Shown piece after piece: positions 19,512 through 28,588 of a stretch of DNA of 34,224 nucleotides (the stretch's first letter is position 1; each line of letters begins with the position of its first letter). Source of the DNA: Halobacillus sp. A1 (GTDB taxonomy: Bacteria; Bacillota; Bacilli; Bacillales; Halobacillaceae); NCBI RefSeq assembly GCF_024189295.1, contig NZ_JAIZEN010000027.1:1-34224 (forward strand). The letters run 5' to 3'. A model generated the notes under the pieces. It was not told the origin of the DNA. It saw only the letters and a list, made by a program, of their open reading frames with translations, and made no database searches. A program made the position numbers and the translations under genes.

Positions 19512-20914
19512 CAGGACCCTCGTTTCCAGCGAGTACCTTGAGCTGTATCTTCTAATACGATATCACGGGCTTTCAATTCATCACGAATCTCATCTGCTCG
19601 TGCGAAGTTCCTATCTTTACGCGCCTGCTTTCTTTCTTCGATAAGCGCATCGATTTCTTCATCAAGCAATTCATCGTCCTGTTTTATGACAAGCCCCAGC
19701 ACTCCTGTCAGTTCTTCGATCGTTTGGATGAAACGTTCAATCACTTCGGTATGCGTTTGATCAGATTTGAGATACAGGTTAGCCGCCTTCGTAACATCAA
19801 ATAAAACAGATATCGCATTCGCAGTATTGAAATCGTCATCCATTTCAGCAATGAATTGCTGCTTGTATTTTTCGATATCCTCGAGCCATTTATCGTTGTC
19901 TTCCGTTAAATCAAGACTTGAAGCTTCCCGGTGCTTCAAGTTTTCATATGCGTTACGGATACGATCGAAGCTGTTCTTAGCTCCCCCCAATAGCTCATCA
20001 CTAAAATTGATTGGATGACGATAATGGACGCTGAGCATAAAGAACCTGATGACCTGTGGATCATGCTTTTTGACGAGGTCATGAGCCAGCACAAAGTTCC
20101 CGAGTGATTTTGACATTTTTTCGTTCTCAATATTAATATACCCATTATGCAGCCAATAACGAGCAAATGAAGAACCATTATTCGCTTCAGATTGAGCAAT
20201 TTCATTTTCGTGGTGAGGGAAGGTCAAATCCTGACCGCCTGCATGGATATCAATCGTATCCCCGAGATACTTCTTCGCCATCGCTGAGCATTCGATATGC
20301 CAGCCAGGACGGCCGCTTCCCCATGGACTTTCCCAGGAGATCTCTTCAGCCTTCGCATCTTTCCATAAGGTGAAATCCAAAGGGTCTTCTTTTTTCTCGC
20401 CTACTTCAATACGAGCTCCTGACCTCAGCTCATCTATCGACTGGTGGGAGAGCTTGCCATACTGATCAAAGGAACGTGTGCGGAAATACACATCTCCTTC
20501 CGATTCATAAGCGTATCCCTTGTCGATCAACCCCTGGATAAATTCAATGATTTCATTCATATTTTCAGTGACACGCGGGTGGTGGACGGCTTCCTTCACT
20601 CCCAGTGCACCGACATCTTCCTTATAAGCATCAATAAAGCGATTCGCGATATCCGGGACCTCTTCTCCCATTTCGTTAGCGGCTTTAATGAGCTTATCAT
20701 CGACATCTGTAAAATTTAATACGTACTGTACATCATACCCTCGATACTCAAAATACCTTCTGACCGTATCAAATACGATCGCAGGACGGGCATTTCCGAT
20801 GTGGATATAGTTGTATACGGTAGGACCGCACACGTACATCTTTACTTTTCCTTCTTCTAACGGTGTAAACGTTTCTTTGGCTCGCGTGAGTGTATTATAA
20901 ACTTTTATGCTCAT
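19511..20914 (-). CDS. cysS: Cysteine--tRNA ligase
   Basis: This 467-residue class I synthetase charges tRNA-Cys. The HIGH motif is HIGN (38-41) and KMSKS is at 266-270. The zinc ligands that select cysteine appear as C29 ([10 protein letters not shown]), C209 (WHIECSAM), and H234 and E238 ([10 protein letters not shown]). The C-terminal anticodon-binding helical domain ends [10 protein letters not shown]. The start overlaps the end of cysE by 20 bp, so it is co-translated with cysE. Both lie behind a cysteine-specific T-box, which links charging of tRNA-Cys to expression. Confidence 0.98.
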   Translation of the reverse strand: MSIKVYNTLTRAKETFTPLEEGKVKMYVCGPTVYNYIHIGNARPAIVFDTVRRYFEYRGYDVQYVLNFTDVDDKLIKAANEMGEEVPDIANRFIDAYKEDVGALGVKEAVHHPRVTENMNEIIEFIQGLIDKGYAYESEGDVYFRTRSFDQYGKLSHQSIDELRSGARIEVGEKKEDPLDFTLWKDAKAEEISWESPWGSGRPGWHIECSAMAKKYLGDTIDIHAGGQDLTFPHHENEIAQSEANNGSSFARYWLHNGYINIENEKMSKSLGNFVLAHDLVKKHDPQVIRFFMLSVHYRHPINFSDELLGGAKNSFDRIRNAYENLKHREASSLDLTEDNDKWLEDIEKYKQQFIAEMDDDFNTANAISVLFDVTKAANLYLKSDQTHTEVIERFIQTIEELTGVLGLVIKQDDELLDEEIDALIEERKQARKDRNFARADEIRDELKARDIVLEDTAQGTRWKRGS

Positions 20915-21569
20915 GCTCTTTCGCTCCTTTTTCCTCTTTTTCCAACTGCAGACACAGATTCTTTATCTCTTCTTCCATTTCATTCAACCGATCGTAGACG
21001 GGGTCTGGAAGTTTATGGTGATCTAAGTCCTTCTGGCGGATTTTCTTGCCATCCTGAACGACTACATGACCAGGGATCCCAACGACCGTGGAATTATCTG
21101 GGACATCCTTAAGTACGACAGAACCGGCCCCTATCTTGGAATTTGCCCCTATTGTAATCGAACCTAATACTTTAGCTCCCGTTGCGACTAAGGAATTGTC
21201 CTTTAACGTCGGGTGACGTTTGCCTTTCTCTTTGCCTGTGCCTCCAAGAGTAACCCCCTGAAACAACGTTACATTATCACCGATTTCACAAGTTTCACCG
21301 ATGACAACTCCCATACCATGATCTATGAAAAATCTCCGGCCGATTTTAGCTCCCGGATGGATTTCGATTCCTGTAAAGAAACGGCTGATTTGTGATATTA
21401 GTCGTGCTAAAAAGAAAAATTTCCTTTTATAGATGGCATGAGCGACTCGATGTGCCCAAGTGGCATGAAGTCCCGAATACGTCAAAATGACTTCAATATA
21501 GGAACGCGCAGCCGGGTCTTGGTCAAAAACGACATCTACATCTTCTTTAAACAACTTGAAAAGCCCCAT
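20895..21569 (-). CDS. cysE: Serine O-acetyltransferase
   Basis: This 224-residue enzyme makes O-acetylserine from serine and acetyl-CoA, the first step of cysteine synthesis. The N-terminal helical part includes [27 protein letters not shown]. The left-handed beta-helix shows hexapeptide repeats ([43 protein letters not shown]), with the catalytic residues DH and H in IDHGMG and RHP. The length is normal for the short Gram-positive form. GGAGGT precedes the ATG. It is the first gene behind the T-box, followed by cysS with 20 bp overlap. Confidence 0.97.
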   Translation of the reverse strand: MGLFKLFKEDVDVVFDQDPAARSYIEVILTYSGLHATWAHRVAHAIYKRKFFFLARLISQISRFFTGIEIHPGAKIGRRFFIDHGMGVVIGETCEIGDNVTLFQGVTLGGTGKEKGKRHPTLKDNSLVATGAKVLGSITIGANSKIGAGSVVLKDVPDNSTVVGIPGHVVVQDGKKIRQKDLDHHKLPDPVYDRLNEMEEEIKNLCLQLEKEEKGAKEHEHKSL

Positions 21570-21616
21570 TTGTCTACCTCCTTTGAGTAGTCATAAGAAC
21601 CATGCCTTCTAAATAG

Positions 21617-21658
21617 AAAAAAACGCGCCTCTGTGCTCGATCGCACAGAGGCGCGTTT
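21617..21658 (-). terminator. Terminator of the cysteine T-box
   Basis: A 16-bp perfect stem, AAACGCGCCTCTGTGC (21621-21636) with its complement (21643-21658), has a 6-nt loop and is followed on the minus strand by a run of T (complement of 21617-21623). The competing antiterminator would use the T-box side CCGCG with the CGCG part of this stem. Confidence 0.95.
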
Positions 21659-21868
21659 AAGCGCGGTTCCACTCTGTTTAGGAACTACTTTCATTCCTAT
21701 CTTGGCCTGGATAACGGCAGGAACCGCCCTAGCCTACTGAATTCGACAAGGGACTCAGAGGTGCATTTCAGAATCGCCCCTTAAAATCACTTTCAGCCCA
21801 GGTGATTATCTCTAAGTAAGGGGAAGAATTCTTACTTCTCCTCTTCAACGTTTCATATTGGTATCTTA
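21617..21868 (-). ncRNA. T-box leader, tRNA-Cys specific, controlling cysE-cysS
   Basis: On the minus strand the leader has the T-box sequence AGAGTGGAACCGCG (complement of 21662-21675) just before a terminator hairpin. In stem I, the specifier-loop strands AAGTAAG and CTGAAATGCACC point to TGC (complement of 21763-21765), a cysteine codon. The T-box bulge reads TGGA, which would pair with UCCA; tRNA-Cys has the unusual discriminator U73, so both contacts agree on cysteine. Uncharged tRNA-Cys should stabilise the antiterminator and turn on cysE, cysS and the genes behind them. The B. subtilis cysES operon has a comparable T-box. Confidence 0.93.
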
Positions 21869-21897
21869 ACTATATGATAAAAACTGAAATTTGTGAA
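21869..21897 (-). promoter_or_regulatory. Sigma-A promoter of the T-box/cysE operon
   Basis: TTCACA (21892-21897) and TATAGT (21869-21874) are 17 bp apart on the minus strand, only a few bases after the gltX stop codon. The cysE-cysS-mrnC-rlmB-rae1 operon therefore starts independently of gltX. Confidence 0.75.
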
Positions 21898-21901
21898 CAC
21901 A

Positions 21902-23371
21902 TTAGCCTTGGATTTGGTTCAAAGCATCATTGAGACGAATGGTCACAGTTTCTAATCCTAATAGACGAATCGCATTTGGAAGTTCTGGCCCGTGGGTCTG
22001 TCCTGTCGTTGCCACTCGGATCGGCATGAACAGCTTCTTCCCTTTGTAGCCGGTTTCCTTTTGCACAGCTTTGACCTGAGCTTTAATGTTTTCAGGCGTC
22101 CATTCCTCAAGTTCAGCAAGCTTAGTTTTGAAAACTTCCAGCACTTCAGGGACTTGCTCGCCGCGAAGAACTTCCAGAGCAGCCTCGTCGTACTGAATTT
22201 CTTTTCTGAAAAAGAGGTCTGTAAGTTCCACGATTTCTGCTCCGTAGCTAAGCTGTTCGTGGTAGAGGGAGATCAATTCATGCGTCCATTCACGCGTTTC
22301 CTCCTTCATCTCCCCAGGAACGCGGCCCGCTTTGATTAAATGAGGAAGGGTTAAATCAACGACACGCTCTAAGCTGGAAGCTTTTATATACTGATTGTTC
22401 ATCCATTTAAGTTTGGCGGCATCAAAGATGGCCGGGGACGTGGAAAGACGCTCTGCGTCAAAGATATCCACTAATTTGTCTTGAGTGAAGATCTCTTCCT
22501 CTCCTACTGGTGACCATCCTAATAGCGTAATAAAATTAAATAAAGCTTCAGGTAAATATCCTAAGTTCTTATATTGTTCAATAAACTGGAGGATATGCTC
22601 ATCTCTCTTGCTGAGCTTTTTACGGTTTTCATTAAGAATCAATGTCATATGACCGAACTTTGGCGGCTCCCATCCAAACGCTTCATACACCATCATTTGT
22701 TTTGGAGTATTGGAAATATGCTCCTCACCACGCAGTACGTGGCTGATTTCCATCAGATGATCATCTACAGCTACGGCAAAATTATAGGTCGGCGTTCCGT
22801 TTTTCTTCACGATGACCCAGTCACCGAAATCACTGGATTCAAACGAGATTTTATCACGTACAATATCGTTAAATACATACGTATAGTTCTCAGGGACACG
22901 AATCCGTATACTCGGCTGACGACCTTCTTCTTCAAACTGTTTGATCTGCTCGGCAGTCAGGTCACGATGGGCTCCTGAATACTTAGGCGCTTCGCCACGA
23001 GCGATTTGTGCTTCTCGCTCCGCTTCCAGCTCTTCTTCCGTAACATAGCATTTATAAGCTAAGCCGCGTTCAAGCAGCTCGTCTACATATTTCTTATACA
23101 GGTCCAGACGTTCCATCTGGCGGTATGGACCGTAATTGCCGCCGATATCTGCCCCTTCATCCCAGTCGATGCCAAGCCATTTCAAATAATTCAATTGACT
23201 CTCTTCTCCGCCAGCAACATTACGCTTTGCGTCAGTGTCCTCTACACGGATGATGAATTTCCCTCCCGCGTTCCTTGCGAATAAATAGTTAAATAAAGCT
23301 GTACGAGCATTCCCTATATGAAGGTTCCCCGTTGGGCTCGGCGCATAGCGCACACGTACTTCGTTACTCAT
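21902..23371 (-). CDS. gltX: Glutamate--tRNA ligase (probably non-discriminating)
   Basis: This 489-residue class I synthetase charges tRNA-Glu and, in bacilli that lack GlnRS, also tRNA-Gln, which is then amidated by GatCAB. The motif HIGN (18-21, in [15 protein letters not shown]) and the KMSKS-like KLSKRDE in the middle of the protein are seen. The long C-terminal helical anticodon-binding part is complete. The frame is open to 23404, but the ATG at 23371 ([15 protein letters not shown]) has AAGGGG 9 nt upstream and matches the family start. It lies 58 bp after ispDF. The dual specificity is inferred from the lineage. Confidence 0.96.
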   Translation of the reverse strand: MSNEVRVRYAPSPTGNLHIGNARTALFNYLFARNAGGKFIIRVEDTDAKRNVAGGEESQLNYLKWLGIDWDEGADIGGNYGPYRQMERLDLYKKYVDELLERGLAYKCYVTEEELEAEREAQIARGEAPKYSGAHRDLTAEQIKQFEEEGRQPSIRIRVPENYTYVFNDIVRDKISFESSDFGDWVIVKKNGTPTYNFAVAVDDHLMEISHVLRGEEHISNTPKQMMVYEAFGWEPPKFGHMTLILNENRKKLSKRDEHILQFIEQYKNLGYLPEALFNFITLLGWSPVGEEEIFTQDKLVDIFDAERLSTSPAIFDAAKLKWMNNQYIKASSLERVVDLTLPHLIKAGRVPGEMKEETREWTHELISLYHEQLSYGAEIVELTDLFFRKEIQYDEAALEVLRGEQVPEVLEVFKTKLAELEEWTPENIKAQVKAVQKETGYKGKKLFMPIRVATTGQTHGPELPNAIRLLGLETVTIRLNDALNQIQG

Positions 23372-23429
23372 AATTTTATACCCCTTCCATTTTCCGTTCT
23401 TCATCTTTTTTCATTCTATCATTAATTCC

Positions 23430-24620
23430 CTAAGCTTGTGGATTCTTTTGCAGAAGCACTACAGCCTGAGATGCCATTCCTTCCTTACGTCCGGTAAAGC
23501 CTAGCTTTTCAGTAGTGGTAGCTTTCACATTGATTTTTCCAGGTTCGCTTTCTAACAATGAGGCGATGTTCTGACGGATTTCTTCAATGTATGGAGCCAT
23601 TTTAGGAGACTGGGCGATTACCGTACAATCCAGGTTTCCGAGTTCATATCCTTGCTCGGTTACAAACCCCCATACCTCTTTCAAAAGCTCGCCAGAATCT
23701 GCATCTTTAAAAGAATCATCGGTATCTGGGAAGTGGCGGCCGATATCTCCCTCACCAATAGCACCTAAGCAAGCGTCAGCTATCGTATGCAGTAAAACGT
23801 CCGCATCCGAGTGGCCAAGAAGTCCTTGGTCATGTGGAATAGTGATTCCTCCGACGATACATGGGCGATTATCTGCAAATTGATGAACGTCAAACCCCTG
23901 TCCGATCCTGATCATGGATTTATTCGCATCCTTTCTAGTTTCACCTTGTTTGACGTAGGATTCGGCTTTTGCCAAATCTTCAGGTGTAGTTAATTTTATA
24001 TTATCGTAGCTTCCTTCAACGATCTCGACTTTATAATGTAAACGTTCCACAAGTGAAGCATCATCCGTTCCATAATACCCGGAGTCTTTCGCCGAGTTGT
24101 GGGCTTCATTAATCAGATCATAGGCGAAGCCCTGTGGAGTCTGAGCCGCCCACAACGTATGCCGGTCCAGCGTATTCAATCGTCCGTTATCCTTTTGTTT
24201 AATGGTGTCCGTTACCGGTACGGCGAGCAAACCAGCTCTGTTCCTACCTACAACTTCCGCCAGCTCATGAAGGTGTTTTGTTTTTACAAAAGGCCGTGCG
24301 CCATCGTGGATGAACACAGGCTGGTGTTTAAGCTTTATGGCTTGAAGCCCTTCATAAACGCTGTCCTGGCGTTCTATTCCACCATTAACGAGTTGGACCT
24401 TTTGGATGAGTGAATGCTCTTTGAGCAGATTCTTCATTTGCGTATGTTCTTGTTCATTGGTCACGAGCACAATCTCATTACACCAAGTATCCTGAACAAA
24501 AACCGTCAGTGTATGTATGATCAAAGGTACATCATTAATCATGAGAAACTGTTTGTTTTGACCAGCCAGCATTCTTTTCCCCTGGCCTGCAGCTAATATT
24601 ATTGCTGTGTAATTTATCAT
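23430..24620 (-). CDS. ispDF: Bifunctional IspD-IspF (MEP pathway fusion)
   Basis: This single frame of 396 residues joins two MEP-pathway enzymes that are separate adjacent genes in B. subtilis. Residues 1 to about 225 are IspD (CDP-methylerythritol synthase), with the nucleotide-binding LAAGQGKRM (9-17), HDGARPF and AAQTPQGF. From M236 on it is IspF (cyclodiphosphate synthase), with [13 protein letters not shown] (metal ligands D244, H246), [15 protein letters not shown] (H278), FPDTD and [15 protein letters not shown]. The joint (about [12 protein letters not shown]) is short. The ATG at 24620 is preferred over 24629 because AGGATGG lies 5 nt upstream of it. AAAGGAT stands 12 nt before the internal ATG at 23915, so IspF might also be made alone. 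Confidence 0.93.
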   Translation of the reverse strand: MINYTAIILAAGQGKRMLAGQNKQFLMINDVPLIIHTLTVFVQDTWCNEIVLVTNEQEHTQMKNLLKEHSLIQKVQLVNGGIERQDSVYEGLQAIKLKHQPVFIHDGARPFVKTKHLHELAEVVGRNRAGLLAVPVTDTIKQKDNGRLNTLDRHTLWAAQTPQGFAYDLINEAHNSAKDSGYYGTDDASLVERLHYKVEIVEGSYDNIKLTTPEDLAKAESYVKQGETRKDANKSMIRIGQGFDVHQFADNRPCIVGGITIPHDQGLLGHSDADVLLHTIADACLGAIGEGDIGRHFPDTDDSFKDADSGELLKEVWGFVTEQGYELGNLDCTVIAQSPKMAPYIEEIRQNIASLLESEPGKINVKATTTEKLGFTGRKEGMASQAVVLLQKNPQA

Positions 24621-24667
24621 CAGAACCATCCTAAATCATCAAACTTAGTGATGAAGAGTGAAACAAC

Positions 24668-24696
24668 AAAAGCGATAACATACTGTTATCACTTTT
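24668..24696 (-). terminator. Stem-loop between yacL and ispDF, possible weak terminator
   Basis: A 13-bp stem with one G-U pair (24668-24680 with 24684-24696) encloses a 3-nt loop. On the minus strand it is followed by GTTGTTTCAC, only moderately T-rich. It may reduce transcription from yacL into ispDF. No clear promoter for ispDF was found downstream of it. Confidence 0.6.
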
Positions 24697-24722
24697 GTTA
24701 ATCTCTATTTGTTATACCGTTT

Positions 24723-25826
24723 TTACAATGCTTTTTCAAGTGATTTCGGCCTCGCGAAAATCATTCGTCCCGCTGAAGTCTGAAGTACACTTGTGACAAT
24801 GACTTCGATCGTTTTGCCAATATAGTCTTTACCTTCTTCGACAACGATCATCGTGCCGTCATCCAAATATCCGATGCCCTGCCTCTGTTCCTTCCCGTCT
24901 TTAATGACCTGGATGGACATTTCTTCTCCTGGCAGCACAACAGGTTTCACAGCATTCGCGAGGTCATTAATATTCAACACTTGTACATTTTGGAATTCGC
25001 AGACTTTATTCAAGTTGAAATCATTCGTTACAACAATTCCGTTCATCAATTTCGCCAGCTTAACCAGCTTGCTGTCTACTTCCTGGACTTCCTCAAAATC
25101 GCCATCGTAAATTTCCACCTTCACCGGCAGATCTTTTTGCAGACGGTTCAGAATATCAAGTCCACGTCGTCCCCGATTACGCTTCAATCCATCCGAGGAA
25201 TCCGCAATATGCTGAAGCTCCTCCAGTACAAACTGGGGAATGACAATCGTACCTTCCAGAAAATGAGTTTCACAAATATCAGCGATACGGCCATCAATAA
25301 TAACACTCGTATCAAGAATTTTTTCTTTTGGAACTAAAGAAGCATCTACCATCGCTCCCTGATCATCTTCACCCTCAACAGCCTTCTTGTCTCGTTTCGC
25401 AATCGTCAACAAATTCAAAAATTCATCCTTACGCTTAAAACCAACTTGAAAACCGAAATAACCGAGCAGAAAAGTAATGAATATCGGTAAAATTTGACTG
25501 ACCACTTTAATTTCAATATCCTGCAGCAGGTTATTTACTAAATAAGCGATGATCAAGCCGACGATTAAACCAAGGCTGCCAAATAACAAATCGGCAACAG
25601 GTGCTCGTACAAGTGCGTCCTCGACCCACCTCAGGAAGTTGACAATATAATCCACAACCCAAAATGTCAATAAAAATAATATAAGTGCTCCGATAATAGC
25701 TCCTGCTACAGATTGAATCCAACTCTGCCAGGTCACGTCCATCATTGAAAATAATTCCGGGATATAAAGGTAACCTACAGTACCGCCGGTTATGACAATA
25801 AATAACTGAACAATTCGTTTAAGCAC
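24723..25826 (-). CDS. yacL: PIN-TRAM domain membrane protein YacL (GTG start)
   Basis: This protein of 367 residues has about four N-terminal transmembrane segments (within 1-140: IVQLFIVITGGTVGYLYIPELF, AIIGALILFLLTFWVV, LGLIVGLIIAYLVNNLL, ILPIFITFLLGYFGFQVGF). A cytosolic PIN ribonuclease-like domain follows, with acidic residues in ILDTSVIIDGRIADI, VLEELQHIADSSD and VVTNDFNLNKV. It ends in a TRAM-type RNA-binding domain. The family substrate is unknown to me. The GTG at 25826 (MLKRIVQLFI) is preferred because the in-frame GTG at 25835 is part of the SD AAGGAGGTGA. The usual neighbour disA is upstream. Confidence 0.9.
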   Translation of the reverse strand: MLKRIVQLFIVITGGTVGYLYIPELFSMMDVTWQSWIQSVAGAIIGALILFLLTFWVVDYIVNFLRWVEDALVRAPVADLLFGSLGLIVGLIIAYLVNNLLQDIEIKVVSQILPIFITFLLGYFGFQVGFKRKDEFLNLLTIAKRDKKAVEGEDDQGAMVDASLVPKEKILDTSVIIDGRIADICETHFLEGTIVIPQFVLEELQHIADSSDGLKRNRGRRGLDILNRLQKDLPVKVEIYDGDFEEVQEVDSKLVKLAKLMNGIVVTNDFNLNKVCEFQNVQVLNINDLANAVKPVVLPGEEMSIQVIKDGKEQRQGIGYLDDGTMIVVEEGKDYIGKTIEVIVTSVLQTSAGRMIFARPKSLEKAL

Positions 25827-25903
25827 TCGCTTCACCTCCTTAGTGTCATTATGACCAACCTCAATAGCTGCTAACCGTAAAATGGTGTAAATGATTGTTT
25901 ATA

Positions 25904-25932
25904 AAATTAGCACAAATTCCAATATTTTTCAA
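25904..25932 (-). promoter_or_regulatory. Possible sigma-A promoter of yacL
   Basis: TTGAAA (25927-25932) and TAATTT (25904-25909) are 17 bp apart on the minus strand in the 141-bp gap after disA. The -10 hexamer is weak, so this is a candidate only. Confidence 0.45.
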
Positions 25933-25967
25933 TTTGTAAAAGTGCCTATTTTATCTACATGAAATGT

Positions 25968-27041
25968 CTATAAATGTCGATCCACAAACAGCTGTTCCTG
26001 AATCCGTTCCAAACCGTCACATATTTTCTTAGCTCTTACTTCCCCGACACCGTCCACTTCTACCAGTTCTTTAACAGAGGCCTGTACGACATCGTTCAAA
26101 GTACCGAACCTTTCAACTAAATGTTCAATGATCAGTGAAGGAAGACGCGGGATGCGGTGCATAATCCGGTAGCCTCTTGGATAAATCATATCGGAAAGTT
26201 TCGTTCCCGATGCGTACCCTAACAGCTTAAGCACTTGTTCATCCGCGAGGAGCTCTGTCCCTGATTCCTCTTGCATTTTTCTTAGAATATAGTAAGGCTC
26301 GTAATCCGGCTTCTTACTGTAGTCTTTTAAAAGAAGGGAAGCTTCCTCTTCAATATTCGACACCAGTTCGGTGAGCTGTAATTGAATCAAACGGCCTTCT
26401 GTTCCTAATTCATTTACGTAATTCAAAATTTCCCTTTTGATCCGCAATACCATTTCGATGCGGTGGATAACTTGAATGACTTCAGAAAATGAGACCATAT
26501 TCTCAAATTCCATCGCCCCAAGGTTCGTAATACTTTGGTCATGCACGAGCTTATATTTTTCAAGCGTTTGAATGGCTTGATTCGCTTTCGTCAAAATGAC
26601 TCCGATGTCTTGAAGTGAATAACGGACCGGGCCTTTATATAAAGTTATGACGTTTCGTCTTTGTGAAATCGCAATAACTAAGTGACCTGTCTGTTTAGCT
26701 ACTCGTTCTGCTGTTCGGTGGCGCATCCCCGTTTCAGTCGAGATGATATCGGGGTCCGGCATTAATTGTGCATTAGCATATAAGATCTCTGTACCTTCAT
26801 CGTTAAGAATTAAAGCTCCATCCATTTTCGCCAGTTCATATAAATGGGCTGGAGTGAATTCAGACTGGATATGGAAACCTCCATCCACTAATTGCTGAAC
26901 TTCCTTCCCATACCCGATGACGATCAATCCACCCGTCTTCGCACGCAGCACGTTATCGATGCCATCACGAAGGGGAGTGCCTGGAGCCACGAATTGAAGC
27001 ATATCTCCGATGCGGTTTTCATTACGTTCATGACCTTCCAT
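25968..27041 (-). CDS. disA: DNA integrity scanning diadenylate cyclase DisA
   Basis: This 357-residue enzyme makes cyclic di-AMP from two ATP and scans DNA for lesions before sporulation. The DAC domain holds the catalytic D74-G75-A76 (KMDGALIL) and R107-H108-R109 ([10 protein letters not shown]). A helical linker follows, and the C-terminus is a helix-hairpin-helix DNA-binding domain ([33 protein letters not shown]). The length matches B. subtilis DisA. The ATG lies 3 nt after the radA stop, with GGGGGAT inside the end of radA as SD, so the two genes are coupled. Confidence 0.97.
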   Translation of the reverse strand: MEGHERNENRIGDMLQFVAPGTPLRDGIDNVLRAKTGGLIVIGYGKEVQQLVDGGFHIQSEFTPAHLYELAKMDGALILNDEGTEILYANAQLMPDPDIISTETGMRHRTAERVAKQTGHLVIAISQRRNVITLYKGPVRYSLQDIGVILTKANQAIQTLEKYKLVHDQSITNLGAMEFENMVSFSEVIQVIHRIEMVLRIKREILNYVNELGTEGRLIQLQLTELVSNIEEEASLLLKDYSKKPDYEPYYILRKMQEESGTELLADEQVLKLLGYASGTKLSDMIYPRGYRIMHRIPRLPSLIIEHLVERFGTLNDVVQASVKELVEVDGVGEVRAKKICDGLERIQEQLFVDRHL

Positions 27042-27044
27042 TAT

Positions 27045-28424
27045 CTATCGATCCCCCAATGTTACTTGCATAGCTTCCTGCACTGTACTGACACCCACCA
27101 CTTCAATAGAGGATGGCGGCGTCCAGCCTTCTAAATTCTTCTTAGGGATAATGACTCGCTTAAAACCAAGCTTGGCAGCTTCCTGGACACGCTGCTCAAT
27201 TCGAGCCACCCGCCTGACTTCCCCTGTTAAGCCGACTTCCCCTACTACAACATCATCACCGTTTGATACTTGTTCCCTAAAACTGGAGGCAATACTCAAA
27301 GCGACCGCTAAGTCGATGGCAGGTTCATCTAGTTTCACTCCGCCGGCCACTTTAATATAGGCATCCTGATTCTGCAAGAGTAAGCCAGCCCGCTTTTCGA
27401 GGACGGCCATCAGAAGAGGAACACGACTAGTATCCAAACCCGTAGCCATACGTCTAGGGTTTCCAAAAGAAGTAGGAGATATAAGCGCTTGAATCTCAAC
27501 TAGAACAGGCCTTGTGCCTTCCATAGAAGCAACTACAATCGATCCAGCAGCTCCCTGGGACCGTTCCTCCAAAAAGATCTCTGAAGGGTTCAGCACCTCT
27601 TCCAGGCCCTTCTCTTTCATTTCAAAGATACCCATTTCGTGAGTGCTTCCGAATCTGTTTTTTACACTTCTCAATATTCGAAACGTGTGATGACGCTCTC
27701 CCTCAAAATATAGAACCGAATCCACCATATGTTCCAAAAGCCGCGGTCCTGCAATCGAACCCTCTTTTGTAACGTGGCCCACTATAAAAATAGGAATGCC
27801 TTTACTTTTGGCGATCCTCATCAGCTGGCTCGTACATTCCCGAACCTGTGAAACACTTCCGGGCGCTGAAGTGATGTCTTCTTTAAAAATCGTTTGAATT
27901 GAGTCGATCACGACGAACTTGGGATCGATTTGTTCGATTTGAGTGATCACATCCTGTAAATTGGTTTCAGACAGCACGTAAAGCTCGTCGGACGTTATAT
28001 TTAATCTTTCAGCGCGAAGCTTCGTCTGTCTAGATGATTCTTCTCCTGATATATATAAAACTGGTAATTGTTTGTCCGCAATTTGGGCAGATACTTGCAA
28101 GAGCAAGGTTGACTTCCCGATACCCGGATCTCCCCCTATTAAAACCAGAGACCCAGGCACTATACCGCCGCCAAGAACCCGGTTCAACTCCGGCATGTCA
28201 GTAGTCATTCTTGGTTCTTTTTCAGATTTGATAGCGGTAATTTTCTCCGGTTTTGCAGAGGTCTGGGAATTCGTCTGAAATATATGTCTAGAGTTTCCGC
28301 TGCCTGTCATAGCAGCTTCTTCAACAAGTGTATTCCACTGATGACACCCTGGACACTTCCCCATCCACTTAGGAGATTCATACCCGCATTCCTGACAAAC
28401 AAACTTTATTTTTCTTTTTGCCAA
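27045..28424 (-). CDS. radA: DNA repair protein RadA/Sms (TTG start)
   Basis: This 459-residue protein is a DnaB-like helicase that helps branch migration in recombination and transformation; in B. subtilis it interacts functionally with DisA. The N-terminal zinc finger has C10, C13, C24 and C27. The RecA-like core has Walker [11 protein letters not shown] (97-106) and the RadA motif KNRFG (255-259). The C-terminal part is a Lon-protease-like domain ([11 protein letters not shown]) without evident catalytic serine. The start is a TTG (complement of 28422-28424) with GAGAGGT just upstream; [17 protein letters not shown] matches the family. Confidence 0.96.
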   Translation of the reverse strand: MAKRKIKFVCQECGYESPKWMGKCPGCHQWNTLVEEAAMTGSGNSRHIFQTNSQTSAKPEKITAIKSEKEPRMTTDMPELNRVLGGGIVPGSLVLIGGDPGIGKSTLLLQVSAQIADKQLPVLYISGEESSRQTKLRAERLNITSDELYVLSETNLQDVITQIEQIDPKFVVIDSIQTIFKEDITSAPGSVSQVRECTSQLMRIAKSKGIPIFIVGHVTKEGSIAGPRLLEHMVDSVLYFEGERHHTFRILRSVKNRFGSTHEMGIFEMKEKGLEEVLNPSEIFLEERSQGAAGSIVVASMEGTRPVLVEIQALISPTSFGNPRRMATGLDTSRVPLLMAVLEKRAGLLLQNQDAYIKVAGGVKLDEPAIDLAVALSIASSFREQVSNGDDVVVGEVGLTGEVRRVARIEQRVQEAAKLGFKRVIIPKKNLEGWTPPSSIEVVGVSTVQEAMQVTLGDR

Positions 28425-28450
28425 GGTAACCTCTCCCTCTCCTCTTATTA

Positions 28451-28479
28451 TATACGCTTTTGTTTGTGAAAAAGTTTCA
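28451..28479 (-). promoter_or_regulatory. Probable ECF (sigma-M/W type) promoter of radA-disA
   Basis: On the minus strand TGAAAC (28474-28479) is followed after 17 bp by CGTATA (28451-28456), close to the ECF consensus TGAAAC-N16/17-CGT. In B. subtilis radA and disA belong to the sigma-M regulon, with a promoter just upstream of radA. A TATAAT overlaps the -10 region, so sigma-A may also act here, though no good -35 is at the right distance. Confidence 0.6.
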
Positions 28480-28531
28480 CAAGAGTGTCAATTAGATTAA
28501 TTTATTCTTACTAAAATCATATCTGAAACGG

Positions 28532-28562
28532 AAAAAAATCGGAAGGCAAACACCTTCCGATT
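28532..28562 (-). terminator. Terminator of the ctsR-clpC operon
   Basis: AATCGGAAGG (28537-28546) and CCTTCCGATT (28553-28562) form a 10-bp perfect stem with a 6-nt loop. On the minus strand it runs into seven T (complement of 28532-28538). It separates clpC from radA. Confidence 0.92.
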
Positions 28563-28588
28563 AGAAACATTCATACTTTATTCATATT

